A DNA stretch of 64,000 nucleotides, taken from positions 1,364,001 to 1,428,000 of the forward strand of contig NZ_CP095043.1 of the NCBI RefSeq assembly GCF_022919175.1, given 5' to 3'. This document shows, one piece after another, positions 50,144 to 58,889 of the stretch. Position 1 is the stretch's first letter. Each line of letters begins with the position of its first letter. This DNA comes from Leucobacter rhizosphaerae. Lineage in GTDB: Bacteria; Actinomycetota; Actinomycetes; Actinomycetales; Microbacteriaceae. The position numbers and the translations under genes were made by a program. The notes beneath the pieces are model-generated. The model did not search any database. It was not told the origin of the DNA and was given only the letters and a program-made list of their open reading frames with translations.

Positions 50144-51880
50144 TCACCCCTTCCCCGAGCGCTCCGAGATGCGCAGGTCGAGGGGAAAATCGACGGGGAT
50201 CTCGCCGAACAATCGCCGCCCGGCGGTGATCGCGGCCGCCCGCACCGCCTCCGCCGCGGCCTCGGCGCGCTCGACCGGTGCGTGCACGATGATCTCGTCG
50301 TGCAGAAAGAAGACGAGGTGCGGCCGCCGCTCGAACACCGGCCCGGAGGCGGGCGCCGCGACCGGGCCGGGATCGATCTCCGCGAGCCGCAGCCGCAGCT
50401 CCGCCAGCCACGCGAGCGCCCACTCGGCGGCGGTGCCCTGCACCACGAAGTTCCGCGTGAATCTGCCGTACTCGCGGGCAGCTCGGCGGGCGCGCTCCTC
50501 GTCCCGCGACGTGGCCGAGGGCAGGCTCGCGCGCGCCTGCAGTTCACGCCACTCGGGGCCGGGCTCGGGCGACGAGCGGCCGAGCCACGTCGACACCACC
50601 CCGCCCTGCTCTCCCACCTCGGCGGCGTGGTCGACGAGCCGCATCGCCGCGGGGAAGCTGCGGCGCAACCGGGGCACGAGCCGCCCGCTGTCTCCCGTGG
50701 TCGAGCCGTACATCGCGCCGAGCACCGCGATCTTGGCCTCGTCCCGGGTGGCGACCGCACCGCTCGCGACGACCCCGGCGTAGAGGTCGGTGCCGGATCC
50801 GGCCGCGGCCATCGCGCGGTCCCCCGCCATCGCCGCGAGCACCCGCGGTTCGAGCTGCGCGACGTCGGCGGTGATGAGGGTCCAGCCGGGATCCGCGCGG
50901 AGCGCCGTCCGCAGCTGACGGGGCAACTGCAGCGCCCCGCCCCCGCTCGATGCCCAGCGTCCGGTGACCACTCCTCCGGGCACATACACGGGACGGTAGC
51001 GGCCGTCGCGCACCCACTCGTCGATCCAGGCCCAACCGTTCGCGGTGAAGAGGCGCGCGAGCTTCTTGTAGTGCAGGAGCGGGGCGATCACGGGGTGCTC
51101 GTGCTCCGCCAGCTCCCAGCGCGACGTCGACCCGACGTCGACCCCGGCGGCGCGCAGCGCGCGCAGCAGCTTCGGCGGCGAGTCCAGGCTCGCTCGAGGA
51201 TCGCCGAGCGCCGCGCGCACCTCGGCACCGACCTCGACCATGCGGGCTGGCTTCTCCCCCGTCGCGGGGCGCGGGCCGAGCGTCTCCCGCAGGAGACGAT
51301 CGTGCTCCGCGGCATCCCAGGGTACCCCGGCCGCCTCCAATTCGGCGGCGACGATCGCGCCGGCCGATTCCGCGGCGAGCAGCAGCTGCAGACGCGCCGG
51401 TGCGTGCGCCGCGGCCAGTGCGGCCCGCTGGCGTGCGAACTCGGCCAGCGCCGCGTCCACCCCGTGCGGCACGGAGCGCGTCGACTCCGCCGGATCCTCG
51501 AGCTCGAAGAGCATCGGCGCGGACGTCGGCTCGGCCGGTGCCGTCGCGCCCGCCTCCCACTCGACGGCCGCGCGCAGCGGCGCGGGATCCCGCACCAGCT
51601 CTGAGCGCTGCAGGATCGCGTGACTCAGCCGCAGATCGTGGCAGCGCTCGACCCGCACCCCGGCCGTGAGCAGCGGCGGCAGCCAGGAGGCGGTGTCGCT
51701 CCACACCCAGCGCGGCGCCCCGCCGGCCTCCCGCTCGGCGATCCAGCCGGGGAACTCCTCCTTGGAGAGGGTCACCGACCCCGCACCGTCCGCGAGGTCG
51801 AGGGCTTCGACTGCGCCCCCGGCAGTACGCCCCAGCACGCACCAGCGCACCTGCGCGAACGGAGGCTCCGCTGCAGTCAC
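50144..51880 (-). CDS. family A DNA polymerase (annotated bifunctional 3'-5' exonuclease/DNA polymerase type)
   Basis: A 578-residue polymerase with the three family A motifs. Motif A is DVAQLEPRVLAAMAGD, motif B is KIAVLGAMYGSTTG, and motif C is LHDEIIVHAP. There is no 5' nuclease domain, so it is not the main PolA. The N-terminal 150 residues sit where a 3'-5' exonuclease should be, but I see no clear DxE catalytic pair, so proofreading is probably absent. Such shortened PolA-like proteins are common in actinobacteria and are thought to serve in repair. The start is GTG 51880. Confidence 0.85.
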   Translation of the reverse strand: MTAAEPPFAQVRWCVLGRTAGGAVEALDLADGAGSVTLSKEEFPGWIAEREAGGAPRWVWSDTASWLPPLLTAGVRVERCHDLRLSHAILQRSELVRDPAPLRAAVEWEAGATAPAEPTSAPMLFELEDPAESTRSVPHGVDAALAEFARQRAALAAAHAPARLQLLLAAESAGAIVAAELEAAGVPWDAAEHDRLLRETLGPRPATGEKPARMVEVGAEVRAALGDPRASLDSPPKLLRALRAAGVDVGSTSRWELAEHEHPVIAPLLHYKKLARLFTANGWAWIDEWVRDGRYRPVYVPGGVVTGRWASSGGGALQLPRQLRTALRADPGWTLITADVAQLEPRVLAAMAGDRAMAAAGSGTDLYAGVVASGAVATRDEAKIAVLGAMYGSTTGDSGRLVPRLRRSFPAAMRLVDHAAEVGEQGGVVSTWLGRSSPEPGPEWRELQARASLPSATSRDEERARRAAREYGRFTRNFVVQGTAAEWALAWLAELRLRLAEIDPGPVAAPASGPVFERRPHLVFFLHDEIIVHAPVERAEAAAEAVRAAAITAGRRLFGEIPVDFPLDLRISERSGKG

Positions 51881-51925
51881 GAGCCGCGCCTTGCTCGCGG
51901 GATCGACGCCGGGCGCCGCATCGGC

Positions 51926-52774
51926 CTAGGCATGGGCTGCGGGCGCGCCGATCCTGACCTCGTCGCCGAGCCGGATCGTGCCCCCGGTGCCGTCGCCACC
52001 ATCGCCACCATCGGGGCCACCAGTGCCACCGGGGAGCAGCAACCGGCCGAGCGTGGGTTGCGCCTGCCCGACCTCACTCTTCAGTCCGGTGAGCACGGGG
52101 ACGTCGCGCACGCCGGTATCGGGGTTCGCGTGCGTCGCGAGGCACCGCACGATCGGCCCCTCCGTGCGGAATTCGACGTTGCCGAACCCCACGGCGCCCT
52201 CCCACGCGAGCTCCTGCCAGGCGTCGATCCCGTCGACGACGACGTTGGACCGGAACCGCCGACCGTCGACCTCGGCGCCCATCGCCGCCTCGAGCGCTGC
52301 GACACTCGCGCGGCTGTGCACGGACACGAACCCGCGGGCGCGGTCTTGGAAGCGGGAGGTCACCCCGTCGCCGACGAGCACGAGCGGCAGCCGGCCCGGC
52401 CCGCCGAGCCGCCGGCCCTCCGGAGATGCGAGCACGAACTCGGTGACGGCGCCGACGAGCTCGGCTCGCCCCGCGTCGTCCAGCCCCGCCTCCACCAGTT
52501 CCGCACCCTGGTGAGTGATCCGGACCCGCAGACGCGCGTCGTCATACGCGAGCCGCAGAGCCGCGAGCGCCGGGAAGTCCTGGAGCGACAGGCCCTTCGA
52601 CTTGGGCCAGTACTCGAGGCCGTCGCGGATCTCCGGGGTCGCCGCCCGCGCGAAGCGGAAGGCGAGCACACGGTCTCCGGCGATCCTGCCGTCCGCCTGG
52701 ACCTCGAGCGACTCGCGGGGCTCGGCGGTGAAGCCCTTGACGGGATAGCGGATGAGTTCGACGACCTGGGGCAT
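51926..52774 (-). CDS. MOSC-domain protein
   Basis: A 282-residue protein with an N-terminal MOSC beta-barrel (ELIRYPVKGFTAEP, GDRVLAFRFA) and a C-terminal MOSC core (DGRRFRSNVVVDGI, WQELAWEGAVGFGNVEFRTE, RCLATHANPDTG). The Cys in VRCLATHANPDTG is the position that binds or transfers sulfur in molybdenum cofactor sulfurases and mARC reductases. The C-terminal end has a Gly/Asp-rich stretch of low complexity. The ATG lacks a ribosome site; CAAGAT lies six bases upstream. Confidence 0.87.
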   Translation of the reverse strand: MPQVVELIRYPVKGFTAEPRESLEVQADGRIAGDRVLAFRFARAATPEIRDGLEYWPKSKGLSLQDFPALAALRLAYDDARLRVRITHQGAELVEAGLDDAGRAELVGAVTEFVLASPEGRRLGGPGRLPLVLVGDGVTSRFQDRARGFVSVHSRASVAALEAAMGAEVDGRRFRSNVVVDGIDAWQELAWEGAVGFGNVEFRTEGPIVRCLATHANPDTGVRDVPVLTGLKSEVGQAQPTLGRLLLPGGTGGPDGGDGGDGTGGTIRLGDEVRIGAPAAHA

Positions 52775-52859
52775 ACGAACATCTTGCCCTACCGCGCGCG
52801 TGGTCGGCTCACGCGCGCGCCTCGGCCCACGTGCCTCGGCTCACGCCCGACGCGGGCCG

Positions 52860-53447
52860 TCAGGCGAGCCGCTTCTCCCAGAACTCGCGGAGCTGCTCAC
52901 TCTTGCGGAACACGATGGTGTCCCACTCCTCGTCCGTCGTCGAGCTGTCCGCGAAGTCGGAGGGGATCTTGAAGAGCTGCAGCGGCACGTCGAAGCGCTC
53001 GCAGATCGCGGCGTACGCGTAGGCCTCCATATCTACGAGCCCGGCTCCGAGGCCCTGGATGTGGGTACGCTGCGCGTCGTCCTTCACGAACACGTCGCCG
53101 GTGGCGAGGGTGGCGGTGCGATCCGGCAGCACCACGTCACCCGCGGGGCGCAGCTCGGGTGAGGGCAGTGAGAAGTCGTGCTGCACCACTCCCGTGACCT
53201 GGTACACCGTGTCGAGATCGAGCCGATCCTCGCCGTCGCCGACCACCCCGGCGGTCCCGAGCACCACGACCCGCGCCACGTCCCCGGCGGCGAGCGCACC
53301 GGCGAGCGACGACGCCGCATTCACCTTGCCGACCCCGGTCACGAGGTGCGGCACATCGGCGAACGCCGTGGCCTCGTCGCGGTGCGCGAACACCAGGAGG
53401 GTCGGGGCCGGCAGATTCGGGACGAACGCGGTCGGGTTCGACGGCAT
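52860..53447 (-). CDS. MTA/SAH nucleosidase-like protein
   Basis: A 195-residue member of the nucleoside phosphorylase superfamily. The motifs VVVLGTAGVVGD, ATGDVFV, GLVDMEAYAYA and IPSDFADSS match methylthioadenosine/S-adenosylhomocysteine nucleosidase, including the catalytic Asp of the SDxAD-like segment. It would split S-adenosylhomocysteine to S-ribosylhomocysteine and adenine, feeding LuxS, which is encoded 760 bases away. It is shorter than the 230 residues of typical Pfs, so exact specificity is uncertain. ATG with GGAG upstream. Confidence 0.8.
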   Translation of the reverse strand: MPSNPTAFVPNLPAPTLLVFAHRDEATAFADVPHLVTGVGKVNAASSLAGALAAGDVARVVVLGTAGVVGDGEDRLDLDTVYQVTGVVQHDFSLPSPELRPAGDVVLPDRTATLATGDVFVKDDAQRTHIQGLGAGLVDMEAYAYAAICERFDVPLQLFKIPSDFADSSTTDEEWDTIVFRKSEQLREFWEKRLA

Positions 53448-53786
53448 GCGGCAGCTCCAATGTTCGGAGGGCGGGAAAAGAAATTCGATTCAAGCCTAGC
53501 GCTCCGACGGAATCTCACGTATGCTGATCAGTTGAGTTCACTGGTGAGGTGCGTGACTCCGCCCATGGATGGGCCGGACCACTCTTACTCCGCACGATCG
53601 CAACAGAAACTCAGCGCCACGGGCTTGATTCCACGGTCTGTTCATCCGACAGTCGCCCGGCAGGCAATTCGGTGCGCGCAATCCGCGTGCACCCGCATCA
53701 TGACGCCCGAACTCGGGCACACGGCAGTGCTCCGTACGGAATACGGAGGCCGCCACGTGCACACGCGTGCACCAGGAAGGACCAGA
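53448..53786. other. intergenic region rich in short inverted repeats
   Basis: No gene is supported in this gap of about 340 bases. It contains several tight inverted repeats on the way to the 95-residue gene: CCCGA-AC-TCGGG near 53707, CTCCGTA-CGGAA-TACGGAG (53730-53748) and GTGCAC-ACGC-GTGCAC (53757-53772). The last ends just before the ribosome site. They may form a structured mRNA leader. Confidence 0.4.
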
Positions 53787-54074
53787 ATGACCATCACGAA
53801 CATCACCCACGTCGCGCCGCAGCCGCTGCGCACGCCCTACCACTCGCTCGGCGACGGCGCCGGCATGCACATCCCCGACTGGGCTCAGCACCGCTCGGTG
53901 TACCGCTCGTCGGGTCGCACGCTGTACCTCGTCGAGACCGACCGTCTCTCGGACGCTCAGCTCGATCTGAAGCGACTGGGTCGCGCCGGCTGGAGCGTGC
54001 ACGTGGAGGAGGATCCCGAGGGATCCCTCTCGCGCATCGCGCTGACGCGCAAGGACCTCGCGCGCGCCGCGTAG
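53787..54074 (+). CDS. uncharacterised 95-residue protein
   Basis: The protein starts at ATG 53787 after a clear AGGAAGGA site and reads [20 protein letters not shown], ending [15 protein letters not shown]. It is soluble, with no signal peptide or membrane segment. The central [20 protein letters not shown] and the C-terminal [11 protein letters not shown] look like one small alpha/beta domain. The neighbours are the SAH nucleosidase and luxS. I do not recognise the family and assign no function. A longer in-frame extension upstream crosses hairpin-rich DNA and is rejected. Confidence 0.65.
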   Translation: MTITNITHVAPQPLRTPYHSLGDGAGMHIPDWAQHRSVYRSSGRTLYLVETDRLSDAQLDLKRLGRAGWSVHVEEDPEGSLSRIALTRKDLARAA

Positions 54075-54096
54075 TCGACCACCCCTGACGGGCGTC

Positions 54097-54116
54097 GAGC
54101 TTCCCTCCGGAGGCTC
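54097..54116. terminator. short hairpin after the 95-residue gene
   Basis: GAGCTTCC and GGAGGCTC pair over eight positions (one wobble) around CTCC. It lies 23 bases after the stop, with no T-run directly behind, so termination is possible but weakly supported. Confidence 0.35.
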
Positions 54117-54195
54117 GGTGCCCGTTTGGCGTATCCCCGCGACACCACCCCGCGTAACCCGGCTTCACTCGGGAGCGCGGCCGAGATCACCTCGA

Positions 54196-54201
54196 TACAC
54201 T
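54196..54201 (+). promoter_or_regulatory. -10 element of a probable leaderless luxS promoter
   Basis: TACACT ends six bases before the ATG of luxS. No ribosome site is present. Confidence 0.5.
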
Positions 54202-54207
54202 GGCCGC

Positions 54208-54699
54208 ATGAGCGAAGTAGAACTGGCAGAGGTCGAGAGTTTCGCCCTCGATCACACCCGTGTACTGGCCCCGTACGTGCGCCGTATCGGCGTCGAGCGC
54301 GGCCCGAGGGGCGACGCGATCTCGAACTACGACATCCGTCTCGTGCAGCCGAACGCCGGTGAGATCCCGACCGCGGGTCTGCACACGATCGAGCACACGA
54401 TCGCCGGCCTCATCCGCACGCGCTTCGACGGGCTGATCGACATCTCCCCGTTCGGCTGCCGCACCGGGTTCCACCTCATCGCGTGGGGCGAGCCCTCCCC
54501 CGAGGAGGTCGCCTCGGCGATCAAGAGCTCGCTCGAGGATCTGGTCGAGCGGATCACCTGGGACGATGTGCCCGGCACGGACGCCTTCAGCTGCGGCAAC
54601 TACCGCGACCACAGCCTGCACTCCGCGAAGGAGTGGTCGAAGCAGGTGCTCGAGCAGGGCATCAGCCTCGACGCGTTCGACCGCTCCCGGATCGCGTAG
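54208..54699 (+). CDS. luxS: S-ribosylhomocysteine lyase
   Basis: A 163-residue iron enzyme that splits S-ribosylhomocysteine into homocysteine and the precursor of autoinducer-2. Metal ligands are His59 and His63 in LHTIEH, and Cys129 in [17 protein letters not shown]. The catalytic Cys84 lies in [11 protein letters not shown]. Length is normal. The ATG at 54208 has no ribosome site, but TACACT sits six bases upstream, indicating a leaderless mRNA; a longer frame upstream is not needed. It works with the nearby SAH nucleosidase in recycling the methyl-transfer product. Confidence 0.97.
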   Translation: MSEVELAEVESFALDHTRVLAPYVRRIGVERGPRGDAISNYDIRLVQPNAGEIPTAGLHTIEHTIAGLIRTRFDGLIDISPFGCRTGFHLIAWGEPSPEEVASAIKSSLEDLVERITWDDVPGTDAFSCGNYRDHSLHSAKEWSKQVLEQGISLDAFDRSRIA

Positions 54700-54761
54700 C
54701 GCCTCGCGGGCTGGGCGCCCCTCCGGCGGGCGCCAGGCCGGCGAGCGCCCGCGGCGCTCCG

Positions 54762-55517
54762 CTACGCCACCAGCACGTCGAGTGCGGCGGTGAGCGCGCC
54801 ATCGACCGCCTGCGTCACGATCTCGCGGTACGGATCGTATCCGTCCATCGCGTCGTCCTTCGCGGCGAGCGGGTTGCCATCGATCGCGAAGACGGCACCG
54901 GACTCGATCCCGTGCAGCGACGCGATCACGAAGAGCGCGGCGGCCTCCATCTCGACCGCCACGATGCCGGCGCGCTGCCACAGCCGGTGGTCGATGCCGG
55001 TGATGACCTCGCTCGGGTAGAACATGTCGCCCGTGAGCACGATGCCGCGGTGCACGCGCAGCCCGGTCTCGGCCGCCGCGGCGGTGAGCGCGATGGTGAG
55101 TTCGGGGGTGGCGATCGCAGGGAACTCGGTCGGCACCAGCTGGTGGCTCACGCCCTCGGCGCGCACGGCGCCCGTCGCGACCACGATGGCGCCGTCGACG
55201 ACCTCGGGCTGGATCCCGCCCGCCGTTCCCGATCGGATGATGCGGCTCACCCCGCCGCGCGCGAGCTCCTCGAAGCACACCGCCGCACCCGCGGCGCCGA
55301 CGCCGTGCGAGGCGACCGTCACCGGGACGCCCCGGTAGGTGCCGCGGTAGACGTGGTACTCCCGGTTCGCGGTGAGCTGCGTCACGTCGTCGAGCAGTTC
55401 GGCGACGCGGGCGGCGCGGCCGGGATCCCCGACCACGAGCGCACGCTCCGTGAGGTCGGAGACGCGGGCGCGCAGCAGCGGGAGTTCGGCGTCGGCGGGG
55501 AGTCGGACGGGGGCCAT
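54762..55517 (-). CDS. purine/uridine nucleoside phosphorylase
   Basis: A 251-residue nucleoside phosphorylase of the hexameric (DeoD/Udp) type. The phosphate-binding signature is RIIRSGTAGGIQPEV and the ribose-site segment is GIVAVEMEAAALFVIA (MEAAA with the Glu that binds ribose). ERALVVGDPGRAARVAELL is the typical N-terminal stretch. ATG 55517 is chosen, as AAAGG lies eight bases upstream; a GTG three codons earlier abuts it. It would recover bases and ribose phosphate. It is convergent with luxS. Confidence 0.85.
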   Translation of the reverse strand: MAPVRLPADAELPLLRARVSDLTERALVVGDPGRAARVAELLDDVTQLTANREYHVYRGTYRGVPVTVASHGVGAAGAAVCFEELARGGVSRIIRSGTAGGIQPEVVDGAIVVATGAVRAEGVSHQLVPTEFPAIATPELTIALTAAAAETGLRVHRGIVLTGDMFYPSEVITGIDHRLWQRAGIVAVEMEAAALFVIASLHGIESGAVFAIDGNPLAAKDDAMDGYDPYREIVTQAVDGALTAALDVLVA

Positions 55518-55603
55518 GTGCGGCACCTTTCGGTCGTGGGTGGGGAGTGGGCGGGCGGGTGAGCCGGCCGGTCAGTCGGTGATCGGGTGACTCGGTGGAT
55601 CGG

Positions 55604-56977
55604 TCAGTCGGTGGCGGCAGCCGCGGCTTCACTCAGCCGGTGCCGGGCGGCCGTCGCGCGATCCCGGATCGCCGCGGCGTCGAGGGTGGTGTGCGCCCCA
55701 TCGGCGTAGACGTGGCGCCCGCCGATGAAGACCTCGCGCACATCGGCGCCGGTCGCGCCGAAGCCGAGGTGCGAGACGAGCGAGGCCGGATCGAACGGGG
55801 TGGCGGCCGATCCGGTGACGTCGAGCGCGATGACGTCGGCGAGGCGGCCGGGCTCGAGGGCGCCGGTCTCGGGGAAACCGATCGCCTCGGCGCCTCGGCT
55901 GGTGGCGATGTCGATGACGTCGGCGGCGCGCACGATGGCCGCGTCCTGCCGCGCTCCGCGGTGCAGGATCGTGCCGGTCTTGATCTCCTCGAAGAGGTCG
56001 AGGCTGTTGTTGCTCGCGACGGAGTCCGTGCCGAGGGTGAGTCGGATCCCGGCGTCCATGAGCTCGGGCAGCCGCGCGATGCCGTTGCCGAGCTTCAGGT
56101 TCGAGACGGGGTTGTGGCTCACGGCGGTGCCGGTGCGCGCGAAGAGCTCGATCTCACGATCCGTGATGTGGACGCAGTGGGCCGCGAGCACACTCGCCTC
56201 GAACAGGCCGACCGACTCGAGGTGGTCGCCGGGTGTGGCGCCGTAGCGCTCGAGGATCTGTTCGACCTCCGCGGCGGACTCCGAGATGTGGGTGTGGATC
56301 GGGATCCCGCGCTCGACCGCGCGCCGCGCGATGTCGCTCAGGAACTCGGGCGGGCAGGTGTAGGGCGCGTGGGGGCCGTAGGCGATCCGGATCTGCGGGT
56401 CGTTCGCGTAGCGCTCCGCGAGCGCCTCGGTCTCGTCGGTCGCGTCGGCCCCGTTCCAGGGCGAGACGCTCGGGAACCCGACGATCTCCGGAGAGAAGGA
56501 GGCGGGCGCCGCGAGCACCCGCATGCCCGCGGAGCGCACGAGCTCGATGAGCTCCGCGTCCCAGTGGTACATGTCGGCGAAGGCGGTCGTGCCGGTCTCG
56601 ATCATCTCGACCATCGCGAGCTGGAGTCCGACGGCCACGTCCTCGTGGGTCAGGTGCTGCTCGAGCGACTGGACCGCCGCGAGCCAGGGCATGAACCCCT
56701 CGTCGTCGGAGACGCCGCGGAGGAGGGTCATGGCGGAGTGCGTGTGGCCGTTCACGAGGCCCGGCATGAGCACGCGACCGGCGAGTTCGTGGGTGACGAC
56801 CGATGCGGGCCGCGCGGGACCGGCGTAGGTGATGCGGCCGTCGGCGTCGAAGGCCAGCTCGGCGTCGGTCACGACCCCGTCCGGCGTCAGCATCGCTTCG
56901 GCGCGGAGCACCGTCTCGGCGTTCGGCGCGGTTTCGGAGCTCGGCGCGGTTTCGGTGCGCTGGTCCTGTTCAGTCAT
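55604..56977 (-). CDS. amidohydrolase of the MtaD / S-adenosylhomocysteine deaminase family
   Basis: A 457-residue metal-dependent deaminase. Zinc ligands lie in GLVNGHTHSAMTLLRG, IPIHTHISESAAEVEQI, LAAHCVHITD and LTLGTDSVASNN. This combination and PLAD-type geometry mark the 5-methylthioadenosine/SAH deaminases, which convert MTA or SAH to the inosine derivative. A polar N-terminal tail rich in Glu and Thr precedes the domain. ATG 56977 follows GAGGG by about seven bases. With the phosphorylase just downstream, it forms a nucleoside salvage pair. Confidence 0.85.
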   Translation of the reverse strand: MTEQDQRTETAPSSETAPNAETVLRAEAMLTPDGVVTDAELAFDADGRITYAGPARPASVVTHELAGRVLMPGLVNGHTHSAMTLLRGVSDDEGFMPWLAAVQSLEQHLTHEDVAVGLQLAMVEMIETGTTAFADMYHWDAELIELVRSAGMRVLAAPASFSPEIVGFPSVSPWNGADATDETEALAERYANDPQIRIAYGPHAPYTCPPEFLSDIARRAVERGIPIHTHISESAAEVEQILERYGATPGDHLESVGLFEASVLAAHCVHITDREIELFARTGTAVSHNPVSNLKLGNGIARLPELMDAGIRLTLGTDSVASNNSLDLFEEIKTGTILHRGARQDAAIVRAADVIDIATSRGAEAIGFPETGALEPGRLADVIALDVTGSAATPFDPASLVSHLGFGATGADVREVFIGGRHVYADGAHTTLDAAAIRDRATAARHRLSEAAAAATD

Positions 56978-57093
56978 GCGGTCCCTCTTCTGCTCAGGTT
57001 CTTGATCGGTCTCGGGCGCCAAGCTCGTGCTTCACCGGTTCCGGGGTCACTTGTGCGGGGTGTGGCGGCCCGAACACTCCCCCAAACTGACCC

Positions 57094-57129
57094 CGCAACC
57101 GCAACGGCAACGGCAACGGCAACGGCACA
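57094..57129. repeat. hexanucleotide tandem repeat (about six copies of GGCAAC/CGCAAC)
   Basis: CGCAAC twice, then GGCAAC three times and GGCACA: about six units of six bases in the gap between the MtaD-type and SDR genes. The number of copies may vary between strains. Confidence 0.7.
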
Positions 57130-57155
57130 GGAAACCACAGACACGCGCATCGTGC

Positions 57156-57998
57156 TCACCAGCCCGGGGTCGCGAGCATGCCGCCGTCGACGGCCAGATC
57201 CTGGCCGGTGATGAAGGCGGCCGCGTCCGACGCCAGCAGCACGCACGCGTTGCCGATGTCGCTGGTCGTCGCGAGGCGGCCGAGTGGCGCCGTCGACTCC
57301 CAGCTCGCGACCCCCTCGGGCCAGGCCTCGGCGAGGCCCGGGCGCGCGACGAGACCCGGCGACACGGTGTTGACGCGGATCCCGAGCGGGCCGAGTTCGA
57401 GTGCCGCGGCGCGGGCGTGCATCACGAGGCCCGCCTTCGCGACCGCGTAGTGCGCGTGGGCCGGGGCCGGGCGACTCGCCTCGATCGAGGCGATGTGCGT
57501 GATCCAGCGATTTCGCGGCGCGCTCCCGCGGGGACCGACGTCGGGGCCGGCGTGCCCCGACTCCGCATCGACGCCCATCGCGGCCGCCGCGGCGCGCGAC
57601 ACCTCAAACACCGCGCCCAGGTTCGTCGCGAGCACCTCGTCCCAGGCCTCACGGGACGTCTCCGCGAGCATCTGGAGCGGCTGGATCCCGGCGTTGTTCA
57701 CGACCCCGTCGAGCCCGCCGAGCGCGCGCACCGCGTCGTCCACGAGCCGCTCGGCCGACCCCGCATCGGCCAGATCCGCGCGCACCGCGACCGCCTCGGC
57801 ACCGAGCTCGCGCAGCTCCTCGACGAGCGCGAACGCGGCGTCGGTCGAGCTCGTGCTGGCGCCCCGGTAGTGCAGGGCCAGTCGGGCGCCGGCGGCGGCG
57901 AAGCGCCGCGCGATCCCGCCCCCGATGCCGCCGGAGGCACCGGTCACGAGGACGCGCTGCCCGGCGAGATCCGGAAGGCTGTGGTCACGTCGGGTCAT
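57156..57998 (-). CDS. short-chain dehydrogenase/reductase
   Basis: A 280-residue SDR. The cofactor motif is VLVTGASGGIGGGIA, NNAG is present (DGVVNNAGIQPL), and the catalytic triad appears as Ser in THIASIEAS, Tyr and Lys in HYAVAKAGL. The C-terminal SPGLVARPG and LAVDGGMLATPGW are usual for the classical type. The residue region 35-40 (HYRGASTS) suggests NADPH preference, which is inference. It starts two bases after uppS, with the ribosome site GGGAGG inside the end of that gene. The ATG is at 57996-57998. Substrate unknown. Confidence 0.9.
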   Translation of the reverse strand: MTRRDHSLPDLAGQRVLVTGASGGIGGGIARRFAAAGARLALHYRGASTSSTDAAFALVEELRELGAEAVAVRADLADAGSAERLVDDAVRALGGLDGVVNNAGIQPLQMLAETSREAWDEVLATNLGAVFEVSRAAAAAMGVDAESGHAGPDVGPRGSAPRNRWITHIASIEASRPAPAHAHYAVAKAGLVMHARAAALELGPLGIRVNTVSPGLVARPGLAEAWPEGVASWESTAPLGRLATTSDIGNACVLLASDAAAFITGQDLAVDGGMLATPGW

Positions 57999-58000
57999 GG

Positions 58001-58786
58001 TCAGCCTCCCAGCCGGCGCTGTCGGGTGGAGTAGTCGCGGAGTGCGCGCAGGAAGTCGACCTCGCGCAGATCCGGGTACAGCGCCTCGACGAAGTAGAAC
58101 TCGGAGTGCGCGGACTGCCAGATCATGAAGTCGGACAGCCGCTGCTCTCCGGAGGTGCGGATCATGAGGTCGGGATCGGCCTGCCCGCGGGTCCACAGGT
58201 TCTCGCCGATGGTCTCGGGGGTCAGCTTGTCCGCGAGGGTGTCGATGGTGCCGCCGGCGGCCTGGTGCTCGGCGATGACACTGCGCACGGCGGCGGTGAT
58301 CTCGCTGCGCCCGCCGTATCCGACCGCGAGGTTGATATGCAGCCCGGTGTGGTCCGCGGTCTCGGCCTCCGCCGTCTGCAGCGCCTCGGTGAGCTCGGGC
58401 GACAGTCCCTCGCAGGCGCCCACGTGCTTCACGCGCCAGCGCGGGTTCTGCGACAGCAGGGTAGCGAGCTCGGCGATGATCCCGAAGAGGTCGTCGAGCT
58501 CCACCCGATCCCGGGCGTTCAGGTTGTCGGCCGAGAGCAAATAGAGCGTGACGACCTCGACGCCCGCCTCCTCGCACCAGCCGAGGAACTCGGGGATCTT
58601 GCGCGCACCCGCGCGATGGCCGAACGCGGCGCGCTCCTGCAGGCGCTGCTTGGCCCAGCGACGGTTGCCGTCGACGATCACCGCGATGTGGTGCGGGACC
58701 CGATCGAGGTCGATCTCCCGCCGCAGGCGACGCTGGTAGAGCCGGTACAGCAGACCGGTTTTCGGCGTCGACGTCGGGTGACTCAC
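58001..58786 (-). CDS. uppS: cis-prenyltransferase (isoprenyl transferase / undecaprenyl diphosphate synthase family)
   Basis: A 261-residue enzyme that extends allylic diphosphates with cis double bonds to make polyprenyl carriers for the cell wall. The catalytic Asp is in HIAVIVDGNRRWAKQR. Later family motifs are LYLLSADNLNARDR, INLAVGYGGRSEIT and RTSGEQRLSDFMIWQSAHSE. Actinobacteria often have two such enzymes, one of short chain length; this one has the look of the short-chain type, but that is uncertain. The start is GTG 58784-58786 without a ribosome site; TAGACT lies six bases upstream. Confidence 0.92.
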   Translation of the reverse strand: MSHPTSTPKTGLLYRLYQRRLRREIDLDRVPHHIAVIVDGNRRWAKQRLQERAAFGHRAGARKIPEFLGWCEEAGVEVVTLYLLSADNLNARDRVELDDLFGIIAELATLLSQNPRWRVKHVGACEGLSPELTEALQTAEAETADHTGLHINLAVGYGGRSEITAAVRSVIAEHQAAGGTIDTLADKLTPETIGENLWTRGQADPDLMIRTSGEQRLSDFMIWQSAHSEFYFVEALYPDLREVDFLRALRDYSTRQRRLGG

Positions 58787-58792
58787 GCTGAA

Positions 58793-58798
58793 AGTCTA
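58793..58798 (-). promoter_or_regulatory. -10 element of a probable leaderless uppS promoter
   Basis: TAGACT on the minus strand ends six bases before the GTG of uppS. Confidence 0.5.
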
Positions 58799-58877
58799 GC
58801 GCCCGGGCTCGCGGCGAAGCTGGCCGCGCGGACTGGGCGGGAGCTACACATATGCGGTGCCAGAACTGTGGGGACCG

Positions 58878-58883
58878 TACACT
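58878..58883 (+). promoter_or_regulatory. -10 element of a probable leaderless promoter of the hemolysin III gene
   Basis: TACACT ends six bases before ATG 58890. Confidence 0.5.
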
Positions 58884-58889
58884 CGAGGC

